A stretch of DNA of 47,829 nt. Origin: JBFXDI01 sp050181295. Lineage in GTDB: Bacteria; Pseudomonadota; Alphaproteobacteria; Rhizobiales; Aestuariivirgaceae. Position 1 is the stretch's first letter; each line of letters starts with the position of its first letter. The notes under the pieces are model-generated. The model had not been told where the DNA came from and searched no databases. It saw only the letters and a program-made list of their open reading frames with translations. The position numbers and the translations under genes were made by a program. Shown here in pieces: positions 35,265-42,729 of the stretch. The stretch covers positions 1 through 47,829 of the forward strand of contig JBFXDI010000015.1 in NCBI GenBank assembly GCA_050181295.1, in the 5' to 3' direction.

Positions 35265-36374
35265 TCAGGCCGCGGCGAAGCGGGCGGGCGAGAGGGCGGC
35301 CGCCGTGATCCCTTCGGAAACGAGGTCCGCGGGCACGCCCGCACCCCGGATCAGCGCGCCTGCGAGCCTTGATGCTGCGGGCGACGTCTGAATGCCATAG
35401 CCGCCCTGACCGGCAAGCCAGAAGAAGCCCTGGGCCTCGGGATCGAACCCGACCACGAGCTCGCCGTCGGGCGAGAAGGTGCGCAAGCCCCCCCAGGTGT
35501 GGTCGATATGGGTGACCTCGTGATCGATCACGTTCTGGAAGCGCTCGATCGCCTCGGCGAGCAGCATGTCGTCGGCCCAGGCATCGTGCGGCTCGACCGG
35601 CGTGACGTCGGCGGGGGAAAGCATGAGCTTGCCGCCCATGGGCTTGAAATAGAAGGTCTCGCCCGCTCCGAAGGTGAGGGGCCAGCGCGAGATGTCGACC
35701 GGCATGGACAGAAGGGCGGCGCTGCGGCGCTTGGGTGTCAGGCCGCATGGCCTGACGCCCGCGCGCCCGGCGACGATGTCGGCCCAGGCACCCGAGGCGT
35801 TCACCACGACCGGCGCCTCGAAGGCGCCCTGCTTGGTCTCGGCGCGCCACGTGCCGTTTGAGCGGCCAAGTCGGGTGACCTCGGCGTCGCAGGTGAGGGT
35901 GCCGCCACGCTGCCGGAAGCGGCGCAGAAAGCCCTGGTGCAGCACGTCGACGTCGATGCTCTGGGCCGCCTCGTCGAGAAGCAGGGCCACGAGCCTGTCG
36001 GTGCGAAGGAGCTGGATGAGGGCCTTGCCCTTCTCCATGGAGATGTCTTTCAGGCCCATGGCGCGCGCCTTCTCCGCCTCCTCCTCCTCGCCCGGCTGGA
36101 CCAGCATGAGCTCGCCGCGCGGCGAAAGGATCGGCGTGTCGGCGAAGCCTTCGGGCGTGTTGTGGAAGAAGTCGGCGGAAGCGCGCGTGATGGCCATGAT
36201 CAGCGGCGGGCCATAGGTCGGCACGAACATGGCGGCCGAGCGGCCGGTCGTGTGGTAGCCGGGCCTGTCCTCCATCTCGAGCAGCACGACCTTGCGGTCG
36301 GATGCGAGCTCGGAGGCGGCGGAGGCGCCTGCGATGCCGCCCCCTATCACGATGACGTCGGCCGACTGGACCAT
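35265..36374 (-). CDS. FAD-dependent D-amino-acid dehydrogenase, DauA (D-arginine dehydrogenase)-like
   Basis: The 369-residue DAO-family flavoenzyme has the FAD motif VIVIGGGIAGASAASEL near 7-23, then DRPGYHTTGRSAAMFVPTYG near 37-56, PKRRSAALLS, the FYFKPMGGKLMLSPAD segment, HTWGGLRTFSPDGELVVGFD and the C-terminal FFWLAGQGGYGIQTSPA. These segments line up, from memory, with Pseudomonas aeruginosa D-arginine dehydrogenase, including the His and Tyr of the active-site loop. It would oxidise D-amino acids to 2-oxoacids. It is upstream of dppA on the same strand and divergent from the M24 gene. Confidence 0.85.
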   Translation of the reverse strand: MVQSADVIVIGGGIAGASAASELASDRKVVLLEMEDRPGYHTTGRSAAMFVPTYGPPLIMAITRASADFFHNTPEGFADTPILSPRGELMLVQPGEEEEAEKARAMGLKDISMEKGKALIQLLRTDRLVALLLDEAAQSIDVDVLHQGFLRRFRQRGGTLTCDAEVTRLGRSNGTWRAETKQGAFEAPVVVNASGAWADIVAGRAGVRPCGLTPKRRSAALLSMPVDISRWPLTFGAGETFYFKPMGGKLMLSPADVTPVEPHDAWADDMLLAEAIERFQNVIDHEVTHIDHTWGGLRTFSPDGELVVGFDPEAQGFFWLAGQGGYGIQTSPAASRLAGALIRGAGVPADLVSEGITAAALSPARFAAA

Positions 36375-36487
36375 GCTTCCCAGCTCCTCACGGTACGGAC
36401 AAATGCGCCCCGGACAGTCGCAATCGTCCTTGCCTCATTCCGCGGCGCGACGCAATGTGCGCGCCGTCTCTTGCAACGGAGCCATGC

Positions 36488-37660
36488 ATGTCCCTGCCTT
36501 TCCCACGTGCCGAATACGACGCGCGCATCAAGCGCACGCGCGACGCCATGGCCAAGCGCGGCCTCGACCTCATCGTCGTCTCCGACCCCTCCAACATGGC
36601 CTGGCTCACGGGCTATGACGGCTGGTCCTTCTACGTGCACCAGGCGGTGCTGCTCGGGCTGGACGGCGAGCCCGTCTGGTGGGGCCGCGGCATGGACGCC
36701 CAGGGCGCCCGCCGCACCGTCTTCATGGACCACGCCAACATCTCCGGCTATCCGGATCACTTCGTCCAGTCCACGGAACGCCATCCCATGCAGCACCTCG
36801 CCTCTCTCCTCGGCGAGCGGGGCTGGGCCAAGGGCCGCATCGGCGTCGAGATGGACAACTACTGGTTCACGGCCGCCGCCCACGCCACTCTCGGAAAGGA
36901 GCTTCCGAACGCCCGCTTCGAGGACGCGAACGGACTCGTCAACTGGCAGCGGCTGGTGAAGAGCGACAACGAGGTGGAGTTCATCCGCCGCGCTGCGCGG
37001 ATCGTGGAGCGCATGCACCAGCGCATCTTCGAGATGGTCGAGCCGGGGCTGCCGAAGAACAAGCTCGTTGCGGAGATCCAGAAGATCGCCATCGAGGGCG
37101 CCGAGGGACACTGGGGCGACTATGCCGCCTTCGTGCCGATGCTTCCTTCGGGGCTCGACGCCACGGCGCCCCATCTCACCTGGGACGACCAGCCCTTCAA
37201 GGCGGGCGAAGGCACCTTCTTTGAGATCGGCGGCTGCTACCGGCGCTACCACTGTCCGCTGTCGCGCACCGTGTTCCTCGGAAAGATGCCGCAGAAGTTC
37301 GTGGACGCCGAGAAGGCGGCGCTCGAGGCGACGCAGGCGGGCCTCGACAAGGCCGTTCCCGGCAACACCTGCGAGGAGGTGGCCGTCGCCTTCTTCGACA
37401 CGCTCGAGCGCTACGGCTTCAAGAAGGACAGCCGCACGGGCTACTCGATCGGCCTCTCCTATCCGCCCGACTGGGGCGAGCGGACCATCAGCCTGAGGCG
37501 CGGCGACAAGACGGTGCTCAGGGAAAACATGACCATCCACTTCATTCCGGCGCTGTGGCTCGACGACGGCGGGCTCGAGCTCTCCGAGACGATCCTCATC
37601 ACGCCCAAGGGCGCGGAATGCCTGGCCCAAGTGCCGCGCAAGGTGGTGGTGAAGGACTAG
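36488..37660 (+). CDS. M24-family 'creatinase-like' hydrolase, DoeA/EutD (ectoine hydrolase)-like
   Basis: The 390-residue protein has a creatinase N-terminal domain (residues about 1-165, with DPSNMAWLTGYDGWSFYVHQ) and a pita-bread catalytic domain. Long segments match, from memory, ectoine hydrolase DoeA of Halomonas. The metal ligands of prolidases are not kept: the site reads YHCPLSRT where metal enzymes have a Asp, SIGLSY where they have a His, and IHFIPALW where they have Glu-Pro-Gly. It is therefore likely a metal-free hydrolase. The ATG at 36488 follows GGAG; one at 36484 is out of frame. No ectoine-specific partner is nearby, so the substrate is uncertain. Confidence 0.8.
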   Translation: MSLPFPRAEYDARIKRTRDAMAKRGLDLIVVSDPSNMAWLTGYDGWSFYVHQAVLLGLDGEPVWWGRGMDAQGARRTVFMDHANISGYPDHFVQSTERHPMQHLASLLGERGWAKGRIGVEMDNYWFTAAAHATLGKELPNARFEDANGLVNWQRLVKSDNEVEFIRRAARIVERMHQRIFEMVEPGLPKNKLVAEIQKIAIEGAEGHWGDYAAFVPMLPSGLDATAPHLTWDDQPFKAGEGTFFEIGGCYRRYHCPLSRTVFLGKMPQKFVDAEKAALEATQAGLDKAVPGNTCEEVAVAFFDTLERYGFKKDSRTGYSIGLSYPPDWGERTISLRRGDKTVLRENMTIHFIPALWLDDGGLELSETILITPKGAECLAQVPRKVVVKD

Positions 37661-37671
37661 GATCACTTGTC

Positions 37672-37709
37672 GATGGGTTACGCCGGAGCAAGTCCGGGCG
37701 TAACCCATC
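37672..37709. repeat. Short palindrome before the aminotransferase gene
   Basis: GATGGGTTACGCC (37672-37684) and GGCGTAACCCATC (37697-37709) are perfect 13-base inverted arms with a 12-base loop, followed by CTACG. It lies 23 bases upstream of the aminotransferase start and may be part of its leader. It shares GTAAC and CCTACG words with the element at 16709-16786. Confidence 0.7.
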
Positions 37710-37731
37710 CTACGAACAAGCGGGCGTCGAC

Positions 37732-38907
37732 ATGCGCTATGCTTCCATCACCGAGCGCGTCGCGGGCCTCGGCACCGACAAGTGGGCCGTCCACTACGCG
37801 GCGCTGAAGAAGATCGCGGCAGGCGAGCGCGTGCTCATGCTCTCGATCGGGGAGCCAGACTTCGCGCCGCCGGAAGCGGTGAGCGAGGCGATGATCCGGA
37901 GTGTTCGGACGGGGCGCGTGCGCTATTCCTCGGGGCGCGGCGAGCCCTCGGTGCTGGAAGCCATCGCGCGGCACTATGCCCGCCGCACCGGTAGGGACAT
38001 CACGCCCGCCCAGGCCGTCTACATGCCCGGCACGCAGAGCGCGCTCGGCTTCGCCATCCTGGCGCTGGCCGAGGCGGGCGACGAGGTCATTGTCCCTGAG
38101 CCCTACTACGTCACCTATGACGGCGTGGTGGCGGCGACGGGCGCGACCCAGGTGCGCGCCGTCACGCGGCCCCGGGACCGCTTCCATCTGACCCCCGAGG
38201 GCCTGGAGGCCGCCATCACGCCCCGCTCGCGGGTGCTTCTGCTCAACAGCCCCTCCAACCCCACGGGCGCGGTGCTGTCGGCGGCCGAGCTCGGCGCCAT
38301 CGGCGAGGTGTGCGCCGCCCACGACCTCTGGATCGTCTCCGACGAGGTCTATTCGACCCTCGTCTTCGGCAATGCCGCCTTCGCCTCGCCTTTCGATGAC
38401 GCGAGGCTCGCCGAGCGGACGGTGGTCGTCTCCTCGCTTTCCAAATCGCATGCCATGCCCGGGTTCCGCGCCGGCTGGGCGATCGGGCCGGAAGAGTTCG
38501 CGACCCGCATGCTGCCCTGTGCGGAAGCTTTCCTGTTCGGCTGCCAGCCCTTCGTGCAGGACGCGACCGTCTACGCGCTCAGCCGCGACTTCCCCGAATG
38601 CGACGCCATGCGCCAGGCCTTCGAGCGCCGCGCGCGGGCCGTGCTCGAGGCTTTCGGAAAGAAGGGCGCCATCAGCGCCCACATGCCGGAGGGAGGCATG
38701 TTCGTCTTCGCGGATGTGCGCCGCACGGGGCTCTCAGGCGAAGCCTTCGCGATGCGCCTGCTCGAGGAGGAGAACGTCTCGGTCATGCCGGGCGAGGCCT
38801 TCGGGGCGGCGGGCTCAGGCCACGTGCGGATCGGCCTTGTGGCCGAGGATGCCCTCATCGCGGATGCGGCGGCGAGGATGGCCAAGCTCGCAAGCCGGCT
38901 AGCCTAG
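37732..38907 (+). CDS. PLP-dependent aminotransferase, class I/II
   Basis: The 391-residue fold-type I enzyme shows MLSIGEPDFAPPEAV near 35-49, YMPGTQSALGFAILALAE, NSPSNPTGAVLS, IVSDEVYSTLVF and the PLP lysine motif SSLSKSHAMPGFRAGW near 237-252. It transfers an amino group between an amino acid and a 2-oxoacid; aspartate, aromatic or alanine substrates are all possible in this family. The ATG at 37732 has no clear ribosome site, but upstream codons in this frame run through the palindrome and the end of the M24 gene. It follows the M24 gene by 71 bases on the same strand. Confidence 0.9.
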   Translation: MRYASITERVAGLGTDKWAVHYAALKKIAAGERVLMLSIGEPDFAPPEAVSEAMIRSVRTGRVRYSSGRGEPSVLEAIARHYARRTGRDITPAQAVYMPGTQSALGFAILALAEAGDEVIVPEPYYVTYDGVVAATGATQVRAVTRPRDRFHLTPEGLEAAITPRSRVLLLNSPSNPTGAVLSAAELGAIGEVCAAHDLWIVSDEVYSTLVFGNAAFASPFDDARLAERTVVVSSLSKSHAMPGFRAGWAIGPEEFATRMLPCAEAFLFGCQPFVQDATVYALSRDFPECDAMRQAFERRARAVLEAFGKKGAISAHMPEGGMFVFADVRRTGLSGEAFAMRLLEEENVSVMPGEAFGAAGSGHVRIGLVAEDALIADAAARMAKLASRLA

Positions 38908-38910
38908 GGT

Positions 38911-39342
38911 CTATTCGGCGGCAGCCAGTCTCCTGATCGACACGTCTACCTGCTTGCCGAGCGCGGCGAAGGCACGTTCGAGCTTCGTCAGGCTGGTCGC
39001 GTGGTTGAGTGTCAAGATGCGGTCGACTTCCTGCTTGTGCAGACCCATACGGCGGGCAAGCTCGGCCTTACGCACGTCCTGCCGCAGCATCTGCTGGTAG
39101 AGCAGCACCTTGAGCGCCGACTGTACGGGAAGCGCCACCCGGTCTCCGCGGCCTGCGGACGGTGTGGGGATGTCCTCGCGCTCCGACATGCGCGCTTCGA
39201 TCGCCTCCTCGAAGGCGCCGAGCGCGTTGGCGAGCGCATCGTCCCGATCATCACCGAACGAGACCAGCTCCGGAAAATCCGGAGAGGTCACCAGCAGCGT
39301 GTCGTTGTCGTCGGGGGTCAGGTGAACGCGGTACGAGATCAT
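38911..39342 (-). CDS. hicB: HicB-family antitoxin
   Basis: The 143-residue protein has an N-terminal HicB partial RNase-H-like domain (YRVHLTPDDNDTLLVTSPDFPELVSFGDDRDDALANALG) and a C-terminal DNA-binding domain with LARRMGLHKQEVDRILTLNHATS, a helix-turn-helix. HicB neutralises the HicA mRNA interferase and represses the hicAB promoter. Its start overlaps the hicA end by four bases. Because the hicA frame is broken, HicB may now be an orphan repressor. It is convergent with the aminotransferase gene. Confidence 0.88.
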   Translation of the reverse strand: MISYRVHLTPDDNDTLLVTSPDFPELVSFGDDRDDALANALGAFEEAIEARMSEREDIPTPSAGRGDRVALPVQSALKVLLYQQMLRQDVRKAELARRMGLHKQEVDRILTLNHATSLTKLERAFAALGKQVDVSIRRLAAAE

Positions 39343-39526
39343 TTCAATCCGAGATCTTTCTTGATTTTTGCGACGAGCCCTTTGCCCAGATCCTTATTCT
39401 TCCCGTGGGCGGGAAGAATCGTCCGACGGTCACCGAGACGGACGGTGACATGGCCGCTTCCGCCTTGTGGGTATCGAATGTGCAGCCTTGTTTTGAGAGC
39501 CAGCGGCGCAACTCCGCGTAGTTCAT
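39339..39526 (-). pseudogene. hicA: hicA toxin gene with a single-base frameshift
   Basis: The ATG at 39526, with GAGAGGAA before it, opens MNYAELRRWLSKQGCTFDTHK, the N-terminal half of a HicA mRNA interferase. The other half (GGSGHVTVRLGDRRTILPAH through LGKGLVAKIKKDLGLK) continues in another frame to the stop at 39339. The frames join at AAGGCGG on the minus strand (39461-39466); one more G, as AAGGGCGG, would restore THKGGSGH with the HicA catalytic His and a 62-residue protein. The whole gene is otherwise intact and still overlaps hicB. Either a true inactivating deletion or a one-base sequencing error in a G run. Confidence 0.8.
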
Positions 39527-39603
39527 GAGGATTCCTCTCGTATACCTGTCCCATGACGCTGGCTCCCTTGTTGAGGCAGTCTCGGGGCTGCCGGTTATTG
39601 TGT

Positions 39604-40092
39604 TCAAGAGTAATCGAACATGAAGTTGAGCCAACACATATGTTGACTCAACTGTTGCTGCCTCAAGGCCTCGCCCGTCGCCATGGCGCAGGCCATAGCC
39701 ACGTTGAGCGAGCGCAGGCCCTGCCGCATCGGGATGAGGAGCCGCGCGTCGGCGCGCGCATGCACATCCTCCGGGACACCGGCGCTCTCGCGTCCGAAGA
39801 GCAGGATGTCGCGCGGCGTATAGGCGAAATCGAGATAGGAGCGGGTCGCGCCAGTCGTGAAGAGAAGCAGCCTTCTTCCCTCCATCGCGCGCTGGAACGC
39901 GCTCCAGGAATCATGGCGCGTGCAACTGGCCTGCTCGAGATAGTCCATGCCGGCGCGCCGGAATCCCCGGTCGGAGACATCGAAGCCCGCCGGCTCGATG
40001 ATGTGGACCGGCACGCCAAGGCAGGCGCCCATGCGCAGGATGGTCGCCGCATTCGGCGCGATGTCCGGCTCGTAGAGTGCGATTTCGATCAT
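39604..40092 (-). CDS. trmL: tRNA (cytidine(34)-2'-O)-methyltransferase TrmL
   Basis: The 162-residue SpoU/SPOUT-class enzyme methylates the wobble base of tRNA-Leu. Motifs are EIALYEPDIAPNAATILRMGAC near 3-24, IEPAGFDVSDRGFRRAGMDY and the knot segment LLFGRESAGVPEDVHARADA, LIPMRQGLRSLNVAMACAM. The ATG at 40092 is the family start. The last 18 residues (QQQLSQHMCWLNFMFDYS) are not typical of TrmL and are encoded by a stretch that contains an inverted repeat at 39625-39652. It sits between the hicAB and vapBC modules. Confidence 0.92.
   Translation of the reverse strand: MIEIALYEPDIAPNAATILRMGACLGVPVHIIEPAGFDVSDRGFRRAGMDYLEQASCTRHDSWSAFQRAMEGRRLLLFTTGATRSYLDFAYTPRDILLFGRESAGVPEDVHARADARLLIPMRQGLRSLNVAMACAMATGEALRQQQLSQHMCWLNFMFDYS
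39625..39652. promoter_or_regulatory. Inverted repeat upstream of hicA, possible HicB operator
   Basis: GTTGAGCCAACA (39625-39636) and TGTTGACTCAAC (39641-39652) pair with one mismatch around CATA. It is about 100 bases upstream of the hicA start and within the 3' end of trmL. HicB and similar antitoxins bind such palindromes to repress their operon. The site is a candidate on sequence symmetry only. Confidence 0.4.
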
Positions 40093-40117
40093 CGAGTTTC
40101 TTCTGGCATTTAAACTG

Positions 40118-40137
40118 GCATCGAATGATGCTATATT
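40118..40137 (+). promoter_or_regulatory. Possible vapBC promoter and operator
   Basis: GCATC-GAAT-GATGC (40118-40131) is a perfect short palindrome that abuts TATATT (40132-40137), a fair -10 element, 22 bases before the vapB ATG, which has GGAGGG. Direct repeats TGGCAT lie at 40104 and 40116. VapB antitoxins normally bind palindromes that overlap their own promoter. Confidence 0.35.
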
Positions 40138-40159
40138 CCGTGCTTGGAGGGTTGCGATC

Positions 40160-40363
40160 ATGCGAACGACGATAGCACTCGACGACGATCTTGTGGCGCG
40201 CGCCCAGGAGTTGATGCCGCTGACCGAGAAGTCCGCCTTGGTGCGCGAGGCGCTTCGGGCGCTCATCCAGCGGGAAAGCGCCCGCCGGCTCGCCCGGCTG
40301 GGCGGCAGCGAGCCTCGTCTCGCCACACCGCGCCGCCGTCGGCCGGGCGGAAACCCGGAGTGA
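40160..40363 (+). CDS. vapB: VapB-family antitoxin
   Basis: The 67-residue protein starts MRTTIALDDDLVARAQELMP and has the ribbon-helix-helix layout (TEKSALVREALRALIQRE), followed by a basic tail that would cover the toxin. It binds DNA and neutralises VapC. GGAGGG lies before the ATG. Its stop overlaps the vapC GTG start by four bases (GTGA at 40360-40363), the usual coupling in vapBC loci. Confidence 0.9.
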   Translation: MRTTIALDDDLVARAQELMPLTEKSALVREALRALIQRESARRLARLGGSEPRLATPRRRRPGGNPE

Positions 40364-40728
40364 TCCTCGCGGATACCTCCGTCTGGATCGAGCATCTGCG
40401 GTCGGGCAATGCCATGCTGGCGAAGCGGCTCGATCGCGGTGCGATATGGATCCACCCTTTCATCGCCGGGGAGATTGCGCTTGGAAATCTGCGTGACCGA
40501 GCAACAGTGCTGGAGGCGCTCGACAGCCTACCAGCCGTGACCGTCGCTACGGATCGGGAAGTTCGGCACTTCATCGAAACAGAATTCCTGGCGGGACGCG
40601 GGATCGGCTATGTCGACGCGCATCTTCTCGCGGCCGTCAGACTGACGCCCGGCTGCCGCCTCTGGACCCGTGACCGACGGCTCGGGACGCTAGGGAAGAT
40701 GCTCGGATTCGCTGCCAATCCGGATTAG
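40360..40728 (+). CDS. vapC: VapC-family PIN-domain toxin
   Basis: The 122-residue PIN-domain ribonuclease keeps the four acidic metal-binding residues: Asp5 (LADTSVW), Glu38 (GEIAL), Asp86 (YVDAHLL) and Asp105 (WTRDRRL). VapC toxins cut tRNA or rRNA sites when the antitoxin is lost. It starts at GTG within the vapB stop, so no separate ribosome site is needed. The residues suggest an active toxin. The next genes are petABC, 160 bases away on the same strand. Confidence 0.9.
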   Translation: MILADTSVWIEHLRSGNAMLAKRLDRGAIWIHPFIAGEIALGNLRDRATVLEALDSLPAVTVATDREVRHFIETEFLAGRGIGYVDAHLLAAVRLTPGCRLWTRDRRLGTLGKMLGFAANPD

Positions 40729-40888
40729 CCCGGTGCGTCAGGGGCCGGTCTCGCGCCCCACAGGAAGCGCGCCAGAACTGCGACAACTGTTGGCTAGACT
40801 TTCCGGGCGGCCTTTGCCAAAAAGCCCGCAAGGGACGGCGCTGGGGGCGCCTGTGCCCACGGGCGGTTTTTCTCAAGGGATTTGGCAC

Positions 40889-41449
40889 GTGTCCACCATG
40901 GAAGCTGCTGATACCTCGCGGCGCGACTTTCTCTATATCGCCACCGGCGCGGTCGGCGCGGTCGGCGCGGCCATGGCCGTCTGGCCCTTCATCGACCAGA
41001 TGAACCCGGACGCCTCCGTGCTGGCGCTGGCCTCGGTCGAGGTCGATCTCACGCCCATCACGGAAGGCCAGTCGATCACCATCAAGTGGCGCGGCAACCC
41101 CGTGTTCATCCGCCACCGCACGGCCAAGGAGATCGAGGAAGCCAAGGCCACGGCAGTGGGCGACCTCCCGGATCCCGTGGCCCGCAACGCCAACCTCGCC
41201 GAGAACGCGCCGGCAACGGATGAGAACCGCGTCATCAACGGCAACGAGGCGCATCTCGTGATGATGGGCGTGTGCACCCATCTCGGCTGCGTGCCGCTCG
41301 GCCAGCAGGGCGATTACGGCGGCTGGTTCTGCCCCTGCCACGGCTCGCACTACGACACGGCCGGGCGCATCCGCAAGGGACCGGCGCCGCAGAACCTCGC
41401 CGTGCCCGTCTACAAGTACCTGAACGACCAGCGGATCCAGATCGGCTGA
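40889..41449 (+). CDS. petA: Ubiquinol-cytochrome c reductase iron-sulfur (Rieske) subunit
   Basis: The 186-residue Rieske protein has a Tat-like N-terminus (SRRDFLYIATG) followed by one membrane helix (about 15-35), and the 2Fe-2S site with Cys129 and His131 in CTHLGC and Cys148 and His151 in CPCHGSH; Cys134 and Cys150 form the disulfide. It takes electrons from ubiquinol to cytochrome c1. I chose the GTG at 40889, eight bases after AAGGGA; the ATG at 40898 is too far from that site. It is the first gene of petABC, with petB 12 bases downstream. Confidence 0.93.
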   Translation: MSTMEAADTSRRDFLYIATGAVGAVGAAMAVWPFIDQMNPDASVLALASVEVDLTPITEGQSITIKWRGNPVFIRHRTAKEIEEAKATAVGDLPDPVARNANLAENAPATDENRVINGNEAHLVMMGVCTHLGCVPLGQQGDYGGWFCPCHGSHYDTAGRIRKGPAPQNLAVPVYKYLNDQRIQIG

Positions 41450-41461
41450 GGAGAGGCTTAG

Positions 41462-42718
41462 ATGAGCGGACATTCGAGCTATCAGCCCAAGAGCGCCGCC
41501 GCCCGCTGGTTCGAGGCGCGCCTGCCGATCCTGAGCTTCGCGCACAGCCAGGCGGTGAGCTTCCCGACGCCCAAGAACCTCAACTACTGGTGGACCTTCG
41601 GCGGCATCCTGATGATCATGCTGGTCTCCCAGCTCATCACCGGCATCGTGCTCGTCATGCACTTCACGCCGAGCGCCGACACGGCCTTCAATTCCGTCGA
41701 GCACATCATGCGCGACGTGAACTACGGCTGGCTCATGCGCTACATGCACGCCAACGGCGCGTCCATGTTCTTCGTCGCCGTCTATATCCACATCTTCCGC
41801 GGCCTCTATTTCGGCTCCTACAAGGAGCCGCGCGAGGTGCTGTGGATGATCGGCGTGCTGATCTTCCTCGTGATGATGGCGACCGCCTTCATGGGCTACG
41901 TGCTGCCCTGGGGCCAGATGAGCTTCTGGGGCGCCAAGGTCATCACCAACCTGTTCTCGGCCATCCCCTTCTTCGGCGATCCGATCGTCACGTGGCTCTG
42001 GGGCGGCTTCGCGGTCGACAATCCGACGCTGCAGCGCTTCTTCTCGCTGCACTATCTCCTGCCCTTCGTGCTCGTCGGCCTCGTCGGACTGCACCTCTGG
42101 GCGCTGCATGTCGCGGGCAACAACAACCCGACCGGCGTCAAGGTCAAGTCCGGGCAGGACACGGTGCCCTTCCATCCCTACTACTCGATGAAGGACACCT
42201 TCGCCGCCTTCCTGTTCCTGATGCTGTTCGCGGCCTTCGTCTTCTACGCCCCCAACTATCTCGGCCATCCGACCAACTACGAGCCGGCCGATCCGCTCAA
42301 GACGCCCGCCCACATCGTGCCGGAATGGTACTTCCTGCCCTTCTACGCCATCCTGCGCTCGATCCCGGACAAGCTCTTGGGCGTCATCGCCATGGTCGCC
42401 TCGATCGTGGTGCTCTTCTTCCTGCCCTGGCTCGACACCTCGCGGGTGCGCTCGGCGACCTACCGGCCGATCTACAAGCAGTTCTTCTGGCTCCTGGTCC
42501 TGGACTGCATCGTGCTGGGCATCGTCGGCGCCAATCCGCCGGAAGGCTGGTGGCTGGTCTTCGGGCGCATCGCCACGTTCTATTACTTCCTGCATTTCCT
42601 GGTGATACTGCCGCTCCTGGGGCTCATCGAGACCCCGAGGCCGCTGCCGTCCTCGATCTCGGAATCGGTGCTGCAGAAGAAGAAGCAGCCCGCGGCCGCC
42701 ACCCAGCCTGCCGAGTGA
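41462..42718 (+). CDS. petB: Cytochrome b of the bc1 complex
   Basis: The 418-residue cytochrome b has eight membrane helices and the two haem-ligand His pairs in the second and fourth helices. Visible motifs are NYWWTFGGILMIMLVSQLIT near the start, NYGWLMRYMHANGASMFFVA, GYVLPWGQMSFWGAKVITN, HYLLPFVLVGLVGLHLWALH and the Qo-site PEWYFLPFYAILRSIP. It carries out quinol oxidation and quinone reduction. A GAGGAG precedes the start. petC follows 11 bases after the stop, as a separate gene rather than the fused b-c1 gene of Bradyrhizobium. Confidence 0.97.
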   Translation: MSGHSSYQPKSAAARWFEARLPILSFAHSQAVSFPTPKNLNYWWTFGGILMIMLVSQLITGIVLVMHFTPSADTAFNSVEHIMRDVNYGWLMRYMHANGASMFFVAVYIHIFRGLYFGSYKEPREVLWMIGVLIFLVMMATAFMGYVLPWGQMSFWGAKVITNLFSAIPFFGDPIVTWLWGGFAVDNPTLQRFFSLHYLLPFVLVGLVGLHLWALHVAGNNNPTGVKVKSGQDTVPFHPYYSMKDTFAAFLFLMLFAAFVFYAPNYLGHPTNYEPADPLKTPAHIVPEWYFLPFYAILRSIPDKLLGVIAMVASIVVLFFLPWLDTSRVRSATYRPIYKQFFWLLVLDCIVLGIVGANPPEGWWLVFGRIATFYYFLHFLVILPLLGLIETPRPLPSSISESVLQKKKQPAAATQPAE

Positions 42719-42729
42719 GGAACAGTCAG

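Noticed and set aside
35430..35460. A tRNA-like T-arm word GGGATCGAACCC
   Set aside because: It lies inside the FAD-dependent dehydrogenase gene and no acceptor, D- or anticodon stem can be built around it.
39344..39637. A 97-residue minus-strand protein covering the hicA region
   Set aside because: Only its segment from the internal Met at 39526 to about 39466 is HicA; the rest is upstream leader and out-of-frame tail. It is better described as a frameshifted hicA.
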